Assembly (NCBI GenBank): GCA_044238435.1
Contig: JBIIDH010000018.1
Span: 1 to 44,155, forward strand
From: VFMC01 sp044238435
GTDB lineage: Bacteria > Actinomycetota > Acidimicrobiia > Acidimicrobiales > Ilumatobacteraceae
Length of the DNA stretch: 44,155 nucleotides
Direction of reading: 5' to 3'
In this document: piece after piece, positions 8,706 through 18,168 of the stretch
Layout: each line of letters starts with the position of its first letter
Numbering within the stretch: the stretch's first letter is position 1
The notes under the pieces: model-generated
What the model saw: the letters and a program-made list of their open reading frames with translations, nothing else
Told to the model about the DNA's origin: nothing
Database searches by the model: none
Position numbers and translations under genes: made by a program

Positions 8706-9884
8706 ATGACACGTTCCATCAAGCTCAGCGTCGCTGCACTCGCGGCGCTCAGCCTCACACTGGCGGCCTGTGGCGACGACGACAGTTCGTCCGACACCAC
8801 GGCTGCTGCCGAGACCACCGCGGCTGCGGTCGAGACCACGGCTGCTGCCGTGGAGACCACGATGGCCGCCGAGACCACGATGGCTGCCGAGACCACGGCC
8901 GCTCCTGTCGAGGCCTCGTCGCTCGACTTCAACGGCGACGGCAAGGTGCAGTTCGGCATCGCCGCCGCCGGCCCGCGCGACGACGGCGCCTACTACCAGG
9001 CCCTCGTCGACAAGGTCGAGCAGTTCTCGGCCGACAACGGCTTCGAGGCCCCGGTCGTGGTCGACAACATCACGGCCGAGGATGCGGCCACGCAGTTGTC
9101 GAACCTCGCCGAGCAGGGTGTCGACATCGTCACTGTCGGTGCCAGCGAGATCGCCGATCCGCTCACCGACCTGGTCGAGCAGTACCCCGACATCTTCTGG
9201 TACTGCAACTGCGGCGCCGGCTACCCGTCGAACCCGGGCCTCGCCCAGAGCCAGGACGACTCGTCGGAGATCAGCTACTCGGCCGGCTATGCCACGGGCC
9301 TGTTGCTGAAGGAGAAGGGTGGCGACTCGGCCGCCTTCATCGCCTGCTGCGACCTGAACTTCGAAAAGGAGGCCTACCTCGCGTACGAGGCCGGCCTGCA
9401 GGCGGTCGACCCGGCCTACACGATGACCTACGTGCCCACCGGTGCGTTCCCGTACGACTTCGACAACACCGCCGGTGCCACTGAGGCGTTCAACGCCGCG
9501 GTCGCCGAGGGCGTCGACGCCGTGTACCCGTACCTCGGTGGTGCCCACGAGCCCATCGTGAAGTTGGCCAACGAGGCGGGCGTCATCGTGATGTCGGCCG
9601 GTTCGTCGAAGGCTTGCGCGCGTACCGACCTGTCGTACCAGATCCAGGTGAAGTTCGACGCCGGCGACTACCTCGACACGATCCTCGCCGAACTGCAGGA
9701 AGGCACCTTCAAGGAAGGCGACACGCGCGTCTTCCACGTGGGCGCCGACCCGCAGCCGGGCGCCGAGATCTGCCAGCCCACTCCCGAGCAGCAGACGGCG
9801 ATGGACGATGTCTACGCCAAGATCGCTGCCGGCGAGTTCGCCGCCCAGTTCGGCGAAATCAAGGGCAAGGCCTACTCGGGCTGA
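8706..9884 (+). CDS. BMP-family substrate-binding lipoprotein of an ABC importer
   Basis: The 392-residue product has a short signal peptide ending in a lipobox (LTLAAC, lipidated Cys22). A low-complexity linker of TTAAxETT units follows to about residue 68, then a periplasmic-binding fold starting at VQFGIAAAGPRDDGAYYQAL. The GPxDDG(A/S)Y pattern and the family length identify the basic membrane protein (BMP/Med) family, whose characterised members bind purine nucleosides; others bind different small molecules. ATG 8706 follows the strong Shine-Dalgarno GGAGGGGGAG; a TTG at 8694 is in frame but unlikely. The ATPase and two permeases follow. The linker style is common in marine actinobacterial lipoproteins and would hold the binding domain off the membrane. 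Confidence 0.9.
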   Translation: MTRSIKLSVAALAALSLTLAACGDDDSSSDTTAAAETTAAAVETTAAAVETTMAAETTMAAETTAAPVEASSLDFNGDGKVQFGIAAAGPRDDGAYYQALVDKVEQFSADNGFEAPVVVDNITAEDAATQLSNLAEQGVDIVTVGASEIADPLTDLVEQYPDIFWYCNCGAGYPSNPGLAQSQDDSSEISYSAGYATGLLLKEKGGDSAAFIACCDLNFEKEAYLAYEAGLQAVDPAYTMTYVPTGAFPYDFDNTAGATEAFNAAVAEGVDAVYPYLGGAHEPIVKLANEAGVIVMSAGSSKACARTDLSYQIQVKFDAGDYLDTILAELQEGTFKEGDTRVFHVGADPQPGAEICQPTPEQQTAMDDVYAKIAAGEFAAQFGEIKGKAYSG

Positions 9885-9919
9885 TCCCCGGGCACGTCAC
9901 CTGTCCGATGGAGGACCAC

Positions 9920-11508
<1,589 letters not shown>

Positions 11509-11512
<4 letters not shown>

Positions 11513-12669
11513 GCGATCCGTTCCTGCTCGAGGCCTCGGCGGTCGAACCGCCGCCCGACACCCCGGCCCCGGCGCCGCTCGACACGCGGCGCAACCGCAC
11601 CGAGGCGCTGCTGAACATCGGGCTGTACCTGCTGTGCATCGGCGTGGCCCTCGGCCTGTCGGCGCTGCTCATCGCCGTCACGGGCGGACCGTGGCGCGAC
11701 GTGCTGTCGTCGCTGCTCGACGGCAGCGTCCGCAAACCGGGCCGCTGGGGCGACACCCTGGCCGAGGCCGCACCGCTGCTGGTGGTGGCGCTCGGCGCCA
11801 TCGTGTCGAGCCGTGCCGGCCTGGTGAACATCGGCCAGGAGGGTCAACTGCTGGTGGGTGCGGCGTGCATGGCGTTCGTCGCCACCCGTGCCACCGGCCC
11901 GGTGATGCTGGTGGTGGCACTGCTGGTGGGCGTTGCCGGTGGCGCCGTCTGGGCCGGTATCGCCGCGCTGCTGAAGTACTGGCGCAAGGTGCCCGAGGTC
12001 ATCACCACGTTGTTGCTGGTGTTCATCGCCTCGCAGCTCACCGGGTTCATGCTCACCAAGCAGTCGTTGCTGCTCGACCGCGACCCCAACCGTCCCAACA
12101 AGACCCAGACCAGCGCGCAGTTGGCGGCCGACACCCGGTTGCCGATGGTGCGTATCTTCGGCAACGAGTTCTCCATCGCCGTCATCGTCGCCTTCGTCCT
12201 GGCACTGGTGGTGGCGTTCGTGATGGCCCGCACCGTGTGGGGCTTCAAGTTGCGCATGGTGGGGTACAACCCCAGCACGGCCCAGCGCGCCGGCGTGTCG
12301 GCTGTGGTGGCTGGTTCGATCGCCCTCGCCGTGGGCGGTGGTCTCGCCGGTCTCAGCGGCGGGATGATGCTCGCCAGTGGTGTGGCCAACTACCGCTACA
12401 CCCCAGGCTTCGCCAACAACGTCGGTTGGGAGGGTCTGCTCGTCGCGCTCGTGGCCCGCAATCGCCCCCTCGTGGCCATCCCGGTGGCCATCGTGTTCGG
12501 TGCGCTGCGCACCGGATCGGGGTTCCTCGCGTCCACCGGTGTGCAGGGTGAGATCGTCGACGTGGTGCGGGCCCTCCTGGTGCTGGCCCTGCTCATCCCG
12601 CCGGCCGTGTCGTTCATCCGTACCCGCCGCCGCGCCCTGCGCGCCACCAGCGCCGGACAGGGGGCTTGA
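11509..12669 (+). CDS. ABC importer permease 1 (BMP-type)
   Basis: The 386-residue membrane protein belongs to the BPD_transp_2 family of branched-chain amino acid/ribose/nucleoside permeases. A Pro-rich cytoplasmic N terminus (about 40 residues) precedes roughly eight to ten hydrophobic segments. The SSRAGLVNIGQEGQLLVGA block and the cytoplasmic loop GFKLRMVGYNPSTAQRAGVS (the EAA-like contact with the ATPase) are typical of YufP/NupB-like permeases. It overlaps the ATPase gene by four bases and ends one base before the second permease, so all subunits should be made in fixed ratio. Confidence 0.9.
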
Positions 12670-12670
12670 G

Positions 12671-13612
12671 ATGATCGCCTTCCTCGGCGCCGTCGGCGAT
12701 GTGCTCGGCAGTTCCACGATGTACGAGTCGATGATGCGCTTCGCCATCGTGCTGGCCTTCGCCGCCGTGGGCGAGTGGGTGGCCGAGCGCGCCGGCACGC
12801 TGAACATCTCGGTCGAGGCCATGCTCATCGGTGGTGCCTTCACCGGCGCTGTCGTCTACGGCGACACCAACAACACCGTCCTCGGTCTGCTCAGCGGCAT
12901 CGCCGCCGGTGGCATCGTCGGTTGGGTGCAGGCCAACCTCAGTCACCGCCTCGTCACCGACCAGTTCGTGGTGGGTCTGACGCTGAACCTGTTGGTGCTC
13001 GGCCTCGCCCTGTTCCTCGACAACACCCTGGGCGTGGCCACCACGGTGGCCGACCCCTTGCGGATCCCATTGCTGCACCGCATCCCCTTGGTGGGTGAGG
13101 CACTGTTCGGCCAGCCGTGGCCGATGTACCTCATCGTCCCGGTGGTGCCGCTGGCCTGGTGGCTGGTGTTCCGCACCCGCTGGGGGCTCGAGGCGCGCGC
13201 CTCGGGTGAGAACCCGCAGGCCGCCGATGTGTCGGGCATCCACGTGAACCTCCGTCGCCGTCAGGCGATCGTCTTCGCCGGCCTGTGCTCGGGCCTCGGC
13301 GGCGCAGTGCTGGTGCTCGGCCAGATCTCCATCTCGCGCTACGAGTCGGGCCATGTGGGGCTGAAGGGCATCATCGCCATCGCAGCCGTCATCTTCGGCG
13401 GCTGGACGCTGCGCGGCACGCTGCTCGGCTGTCTGGTGTTCGGCTACTTCTTCGCCCTGCAGCAGGCCCTGCCGGTCATCGGCTACACCATCAACTCGCA
13501 GTTGGCGGCCACGCTGCCGTACCTCGCCGCGCTGCTCGTCACCGCCGTCTTCGCCACCCGCACCCGCCAGCCTCGCGCGCTGGCCCAACCCTTTGTACGA
13601 GGTCTCACGTGA
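12671..13612 (+). CDS. ABC importer permease 2 (BMP-type)
   Basis: The 313-residue product is the smaller partner permease of the same importer, like YufQ/NupC. It has about eight transmembrane segments, the AERAGTLNISVEAMLIGGA block near residues 40-58 and the coupling loop WGLEARASGENPQAADVSGI. The ATG lies immediately after the upstream stop codon with only one base between. The next gene (MDR oxidoreductase) begins on its stop codon as GTGA, tying transport to catabolic enzymes in one transcript. Confidence 0.9.
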   Translation: MIAFLGAVGDVLGSSTMYESMMRFAIVLAFAAVGEWVAERAGTLNISVEAMLIGGAFTGAVVYGDTNNTVLGLLSGIAAGGIVGWVQANLSHRLVTDQFVVGLTLNLLVLGLALFLDNTLGVATTVADPLRIPLLHRIPLVGEALFGQPWPMYLIVPVVPLAWWLVFRTRWGLEARASGENPQAADVSGIHVNLRRRQAIVFAGLCSGLGGAVLVLGQISISRYESGHVGLKGIIAIAAVIFGGWTLRGTLLGCLVFGYFFALQQALPVIGYTINSQLAATLPYLAALLVTAVFATRTRQPRALAQPFVRGLT

Positions 13613-14643
13613 AAGCGTTGCTCTATCGCCAGCCCGGCGGTCCCGAAGTGCTCGAGTACACCGACATCGCCGACCCCACGCCGGGTTCGCGCGACGTCGT
13701 CATCGACGTGGCGGCCACCTCGCTCAACCACCTCGACGTGGTGCAGCGCAACGGATGGTTCACGATGCCCGGCTTCACCTTGCCGCACATCGCCGGTATG
13801 GACGTGGTGGGCACCGTCAGCGAGGTGGGCAGCGAGGTGTCGCTGGTGAAGGTGGGCGACCGAGTGGTGGTCGACCCGTCGCTCGCCGGCGTGCCCGACG
13901 GCTCGACGCTCGCCGGGATGGGCGACCTCTACGGCGACCTCGGCATCATCGGTGGCACGGTGGCGGGCGGCTACGCCGAACGGTGTCTCGTGCCCGAGAC
14001 CCACGTGCACCGCATCCCCGACACCATGTCGTGGCACCACGCCGTGGTGTTCCCCACGGCCTGGCTCACCGCCCATCACGCCATCGTCGATGTCGGACGC
14101 CTGGCCGCCGGCGAGACCGTGATGATCCACGCCGCCGGCAGCGGTGTGTCGATGGCGGGCATCCAGATCGCCAAGCACTACGGCGCCACGGTGCTGGCAA
14201 CCGCCGGTTCGGCCGACAAGTGCGCGAAGGCGCTCGAGTTGGGCGCCGACCACGTGGCCAACAACCGCGAGGTCGATGTCACGGGTTGGGCGCGCGAGGT
14301 CACCCACGGCGCCGGTGTCGACATGGTGTTCGACCACGTCGGCCCTGCTCTGTGGGCGGCGTCGATGTTCTCGCTGAAGCCGCGCGGCCGGCTCGTGAAC
14401 TGCGGCAACACCACCGGCGACTCGGCCACCATCCCGTCGCTCGGTTTCATGTTCCACATGGGGGTGCAGATCCTCGGTAGCGATCCGTATCGCTACGAGG
14501 AGTTCGCCCCCGCCTGGGCGATGTACGCGCAGGGCGACTTCCGCTCGCCCATCGACAGCGTGTTCCCCTTGGCCGAAGGCGCGGCCGCGCAGGACAAGAT
14601 GCTGCGCAGCGACTTCTTCGGCAAGATCATCCTCGAACCGTGA
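13609..14643 (+). CDS. MDR-superfamily NAD(P)H-dependent oxidoreductase (quinone reductase-like)
   Basis: The 344-residue protein starts MKALLYRQPGGPEVLEY, as in quinone-oxidoreductase-type medium-chain dehydrogenases. It has the GroES-like catalytic domain up to about residue 125 and a Rossmann domain with HAAGSGVSMAGIQIAKHYGA. The position normally held by the zinc-binding Cys in alcohol dehydrogenases is Asn-His in SLNHLDVV, and no structural four-Cys lobe is visible, so it is probably zinc-independent and reduces an activated double bond or quinone. It starts at GTG 13609 inside the permease stop and overlaps the methyltransferase start by GTGA. Role in the island: reduction of an intermediate (inference). 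Confidence 0.85.
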   Translation: MKALLYRQPGGPEVLEYTDIADPTPGSRDVVIDVAATSLNHLDVVQRNGWFTMPGFTLPHIAGMDVVGTVSEVGSEVSLVKVGDRVVVDPSLAGVPDGSTLAGMGDLYGDLGIIGGTVAGGYAERCLVPETHVHRIPDTMSWHHAVVFPTAWLTAHHAIVDVGRLAAGETVMIHAAGSGVSMAGIQIAKHYGATVLATAGSADKCAKALELGADHVANNREVDVTGWAREVTHGAGVDMVFDHVGPALWAASMFSLKPRGRLVNCGNTTGDSATIPSLGFMFHMGVQILGSDPYRYEEFAPAWAMYAQGDFRSPIDSVFPLAEGAAAQDKMLRSDFFGKIILEP

Positions 14644-15728
14644 GCACCGACTCACCGTTCCCCGAACTGAAGAAGACCCACACGCTGGCCCGCACGGGTC
14701 GCCCATGGCGCGACTACAAGCCGCCGCCGTCGGGGTCGGTGTGGGGCATCATCCAGGGCTACGGCTCGTACTGGATGCTGGTGGCCGCCGTCGACCTGGG
14801 TGTGTTCGACGGCATCGAGGCACTGGGCCCCAGCCGCGTCGAACCCATCGCCGAACACCTGCAGGTGTCGCCGTTGCATCTGCAACATCTGCTCGACGCG
14901 CTTGTCACCTTCGGGTTCCTCGACCAGGTCGACGACGTGTACGAACTCACCGAGACCGCCGAGCGCTACCTGTGCACCGACGGCGCAGCATCGATGGCGG
15001 CGCTGGTGCGCGTGGCCCCCGGGCCGCTCGAGAACTGGACGCACCTGGCCGACACCATCCGCACCGGCACCATCGTCAGCCCCATCGACGACGACCCCGC
15101 CAGTTTCTACGGCCCGCTGGTGCAGGCCACGTTCCCCACCCAGCTGCGGGCCGCCACCCGGCTGGGCCTGCGCCTCGGCTGGGCCCGTCGGCCCGGGTTG
15201 CGCGTGCTCGACCTCGGTGCCGGGCGTGCTCCGTGGGGCATCGCCGTGCTCGAGCAGTCGCCCGGCTCCACCGCGGTGGTGAACGACCTGTCGTCGGTCA
15301 TCCCGCTCGCCGAGGCCACGGTCGAACAGCGCGGTCACGCCGACCGGGTGACGTTCCGCCCCGGCGACTTCCACACCATCGACATCGAGCCGCAGTGCTA
15401 CGACGTGGTGATGCTCGGCCACGTGTGCCGCACCGAGGGCCACGAGTTGGCCGCGTCGCTGGTGCGCAGGGCGTTCGCCGCGCTGAAGCCCGGGGGCCAG
15501 GTGGTGCTGGCCGACTACTTCGCCGACAACGACCGCAAGTACAACCCGTTCGGCGTGCAGATGGGCATCACCATGCTCGCCAACACCCGCCGCGGCGGCA
15601 CCCTCACCCACGCCGATGTGCGTGGCTGGCTGCACGACGCGGGCTTCGAAGCCATCCGCCTGGTCGAGCCGATCGGGTTCAACCAGGTGTTCGTCGCCGA
15701 CCGACCCGAAGGAGACCCTGCGCCATGA
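14640..15728 (+). CDS. SAM-dependent methyltransferase, O-methyltransferase-like with winged-helix dimerisation domain
   Basis: The 362-residue protein has an N-terminal helical/winged region (about 40-115: GSYWMLVAAVDLGVFDGIEA ... LDALVTFGFLDQV ... YELTETAERYL). This is as in plant-type and antibiotic O-methyltransferases. A class I SAM fold follows with motif I VLDLGAGRAPWGIAVL (about 188-203), the acidic post-motif strand VVNDLS, and the late strand ALKPGGQVVLADYF. It may methylate a hydroxyl, amine or thiol; in a catabolic operon it could also run a detoxifying or transfer role. GTG start overlaps the preceding stop; its own stop overlaps the amidohydrolase ATG. Confidence 0.82.
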   Translation: MSTDSPFPELKKTHTLARTGRPWRDYKPPPSGSVWGIIQGYGSYWMLVAAVDLGVFDGIEALGPSRVEPIAEHLQVSPLHLQHLLDALVTFGFLDQVDDVYELTETAERYLCTDGAASMAALVRVAPGPLENWTHLADTIRTGTIVSPIDDDPASFYGPLVQATFPTQLRAATRLGLRLGWARRPGLRVLDLGAGRAPWGIAVLEQSPGSTAVVNDLSSVIPLAEATVEQRGHADRVTFRPGDFHTIDIEPQCYDVVMLGHVCRTEGHELAASLVRRAFAALKPGGQVVLADYFADNDRKYNPFGVQMGITMLANTRRGGTLTHADVRGWLHDAGFEAIRLVEPIGFNQVFVADRPEGDPAP

Positions 15729-17137
15729 CCGATGTCGCTGCCAACAGCACCCGTGAAGCCGTCGACCTGCTGGTGAAGGGTTGGTACGTCGTCACGATGA
15801 ACGCCGACCGCGACATCATCCGCAACGGCGCCGTGGCCGTGCGCGACCGGCGCATCGTCGCCGTCGGCAAGGCGAGCGATCTCGAGCGCCGCTACGACGC
15901 GGCCCGCACCATCGGCGGCGATCGCTTCGTCGTCACGCCCGGCATGGTGAACACCCACATCCACATCACCGGCGAGCCGCTCACCCGCGGCTACGTCCCC
16001 GACGACACCCCGTTCGTCGAGAACGTGTTCGAGTGGCTGTGCCCGCTGTACGCCGTGTACGGCGCCGAGGAGGAGAAGGTGAGTGGTCAGATGGCCGCCA
16101 TCGAGATGCTCCGCTCGGGCACCACGACCTTCCTCGAGGCCGGCACCATCCGCTTCCTCGACGAGGTGGTGGAGGGTCTGCTCGAGGTGGGCATCCGCGG
16201 CCGCGTGGGGCGCTGGGTGTGGGACATCCCGCCCGAGCCGTCGGTGTACCGCCAGAGCACCGATGCCGCCATCGCGCACCTCGAGCACCAGCTCGACGTG
16301 CACGCCGGCCACGACGACGGGCGCATCGGCGCGTGGAGCATCCTCGTCGGCCACACCACCTGCAGCGACCCGCTGTGGAAGGCCGCCAAGGCGCTGTCCG
16401 ACGAGCGTGGCGTGGGCATGAGCTTCCACATGTCGCCCGCCCAACTCGACCCCGACGGCTTCATCGCCGAGTTCGGCCAGCGCCCGATGGTGCACCTCGC
16501 CGAGATCGGCGTGCTCGACAAGAACGTGGCGATGACCCATGTGGTGCGCATCGACGACGCCGAGTTCGAACTCATCGTCGAGAGCGGCGTGAGCGTGGCG
16601 CACTGCCCCACCACGGCGCTGAAGGTGAGCTACGGCGTCACCCAGGTGGGCAAGTTCCCCGAGATGGTGCAGCGCGGCGTGAACGTGTCGATCGGCACCG
16701 ACGGCAACAACGCGTCGAACTACAGCGACCTGATGCGCGCCACCTACCTGGTGGCCGGCCTGTTCAAGGACGCCCGCACCGACCCGCAGATGTTCCCCGC
16801 CGAGAAGGCCTACGAGATGGCCACCCTGGGCGGCGCGCGCACGATGCTGCTCGACGACGAGATCGGGTCGCTCGAGGTGGGCAAGCGGGCCGACGTGGTG
16901 CTGCACGACACCGACCGGCCTGAGTGGCGGCCGTTGCTGAACGTGATGAACCAACTGGTGTGGTCGGCCGACGGACGTGGTGTGCACACCGTGCTGGTCG
17001 ACGGCAAGGTGGTGGTGGAGGACGGCCACTGCACCACCATCGACGAAGAGCGCATGTGGGCGCAGGCCCAGGAGATGGGCGAGGCCATCACCGCCCGCAG
17101 CGGCCTGCCCGACAAAGCCAAGTTCCCCATGCTCTGA
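15725..17137 (+). CDS. Amidohydrolase-superfamily metal-dependent hydrolase (cytosine deaminase/ATZ-TRZ-like), copy 1
   Basis: This 470-residue enzyme shows the TIM-barrel amidohydrolase pattern. His78-x-His80 sits in VNTHIH, His235 in SFHMS, His272 in MTHVV, and Asp326 in SIGTDGNN. A VAHCPTTALK segment (His293) matches the SHCP strand of the chlorohydrolase/aminohydrolase branch. The position usually occupied by the proton-shuttling Glu in deaminases (H-x-x-E) is Pro238 here, so it may not be an ordinary deaminase. The paralogue at 18169-19512 shares this feature and the RW-x-WDI motif. It is last in the + strand operon; 35 bp of spacer separates it from a convergent gene. Likely hydrolyses a C-N bond of a ring or its product. 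Confidence 0.87.
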   Translation: MTDVAANSTREAVDLLVKGWYVVTMNADRDIIRNGAVAVRDRRIVAVGKASDLERRYDAARTIGGDRFVVTPGMVNTHIHITGEPLTRGYVPDDTPFVENVFEWLCPLYAVYGAEEEKVSGQMAAIEMLRSGTTTFLEAGTIRFLDEVVEGLLEVGIRGRVGRWVWDIPPEPSVYRQSTDAAIAHLEHQLDVHAGHDDGRIGAWSILVGHTTCSDPLWKAAKALSDERGVGMSFHMSPAQLDPDGFIAEFGQRPMVHLAEIGVLDKNVAMTHVVRIDDAEFELIVESGVSVAHCPTTALKVSYGVTQVGKFPEMVQRGVNVSIGTDGNNASNYSDLMRATYLVAGLFKDARTDPQMFPAEKAYEMATLGGARTMLLDDEIGSLEVGKRADVVLHDTDRPEWRPLLNVMNQLVWSADGRGVHTVLVDGKVVVEDGHCTTIDEERMWAQAQEMGEAITARSGLPDKAKFPML

Positions 17138-17172
17138 CGGGCCGAGCCGGCCACGGGATCAGGGCTCAGGGC

Positions 17173-17553
17173 TCAGGCGAGGCCGGCTTGGCGCTGGAAC
17201 ACGAGGCTGTCCCAGTAGTCGGTGCGCTTGGCGATCAGGCCGTCGCGCACGATGAACCGCATCACCCCGCGCACCGCGATGGGACGGTCGTTCACCGTGG
17301 TGCGCAACGTGTAGGCGGCGCACACGCGGTCGTCCTCGGCGACGATGTCCTCCACCTCGTAGTGCAGGCCGGGCATCGAGCCGAGGAAGCCGGGCAGCCG
17401 ACCGCGATAGGCCTCACGCCCTTCGCAGCCGGTGCCGAGTGCCGCCGTGTGCTCGTTGACGAAGTCGTCGGTGACGAGTGCCGCGATGGCATCGGGGTCG
17501 CCGCCGGCGAAGGCCCCGAGGTACTGCCGGCAGATGTCTGCCGGCGTGCTCAC
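17173..17553 (-). CDS. NTF2-like/SnoaL-type small protein
   Basis: The 126-residue protein has the alpha+beta cone fold pattern of SnoaL/limonene epoxide hydrolase/ketosteroid isomerase-like proteins. An N-terminal helix (ADICRQYLGAFAGGDPDAIAALV) is followed by the strand/turn VTDDFVNEHTAALG, then curved strands ending in RGVMRFIVRDGLIAKRTDYWDSL. Members are isomerases, hydrolases, cyclases or oxygenase partner subunits. I chose the GTG at 17553, 10 bp after the VOC stop, because the longer in-frame extension to 17607 runs into the VOC coding region and is Arg-rich. It is co-transcribed behind that VOC gene. Function in the island is not determinable. Confidence 0.75.
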   Translation of the reverse strand: MSTPADICRQYLGAFAGGDPDAIAALVTDDFVNEHTAALGTGCEGREAYRGRLPGFLGSMPGLHYEVEDIVAEDDRVCAAYTLRTTVNDRPIAVRGVMRFIVRDGLIAKRTDYWDSLVFQRQAGLA

Positions 17554-17563
17554 GACCCGGCGC

Positions 17564-18043
17564 TCACGACGGGGCGCCCCACACCTCTTGGGCCTTGGCG
17601 TACACACCCTGGTCGTAGCTGAACTCGATCATGTTGCCCTCGGGGTCCTTCAGGGCGCAGATGTAGCCGATGGGCGGGGGCATGTCGGTGGGCGGCCAAG
17701 CGAGGCAGCCCTCGGCCTCGCCCCGGGCGGCGATGGCCTCGACCTCGGCGCGGCTGGTGACCTCGATGCCGATGTGGGCGAACGGCGCCATGATGGGCTG
17801 CTGGCCCTTGTCCTGGTCTCTGAAGAAGCTCACCAGCACGAGGATGAACGGCTTGTCGGACTGGTCGGGGTGCCCGAGCCAGGCGCCGTAGCCGTCGGGG
17901 TCTTCGCGGCGGTCGAGTAGTTCGAGCGGCGTGAAGCGCGTGTACCAGTCGATCATCGCGTCGATGTTGCTGGCGGGCAGCGCAATGTGGGTCCACCGCA
18001 TCGTGGGCGGGTGGACGGCGTAGTCGTCGGCCTTCTCACTCAT
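17564..18043 (-). CDS. VOC-superfamily protein, second copy
   Basis: The 159-residue protein has the duplicated VOC fold. It carries metal ligands His19 (MRWTHIAL), His90 (PFAHIGIEV) and Glu140 (DPEGNMIEF), the pattern of extradiol dioxygenase-like or glyoxalase-like enzymes. Only these general motifs are shared with the VOC protein at 2065-2550, so it is not a recent duplicate. ATG 18043 follows GGAGG with 9-nt spacing; an ATG at 18064 would add seven residues. Upstream lies a TACTGT -10 and a FadR-like operator. The NTF2-like gene follows in the same transcript. Chemistry unknown. Confidence 0.8.
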   Translation of the reverse strand: MSEKADDYAVHPPTMRWTHIALPASNIDAMIDWYTRFTPLELLDRREDPDGYGAWLGHPDQSDKPFILVLVSFFRDQDKGQQPIMAPFAHIGIEVTSRAEVEAIAARGEAEGCLAWPPTDMPPPIGYICALKDPEGNMIEFSYDQGVYAKAQEVWGAPS

Positions 18044-18090
18044 GGGCGAAAGCCTCCGCTGCATGCGACCTGGAGTTCGTCATGGCGCCG

Positions 18091-18135
18091 ACAGTAGCAC
18101 TCGCCGCACCGCCGCTTGGTCTGATGGTCTGACCA
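18091..18135 (-). promoter_or_regulatory. Promoter -10 and FadR/GntR-type operator of the VOC/NTF2 operon
   Basis: On the - strand TACTGT (complement of 18091-18096) is a TANNNT -10 box about 48 bp before the start codon at 18043. Just upstream of it, written on the + strand, lies TGGTCTGATGGTCTGACCA (18117-18135). This is an 8-bp tandem repeat ending in TGGTC-T-GACCA, a perfect match to the FadR-subfamily GntR consensus TGGTC-N-GACCA. Its position overlaps where a -35 would lie, as expected for repression. The stretch 18136-18168 holds nothing further that I recognise. Confidence 0.55.
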
Positions 18136-18168
18136 CCACGGCTCGACCAAGACGACTCAGCTGACGGC

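Noticed and set aside
17138..17172. Possible terminator between convergent amidohydrolase and NTF2-like genes
   Set aside because: Only a short AGGGCTC direct repeat and a GGCC-type stem are seen; no stable hairpin with a T-tract.
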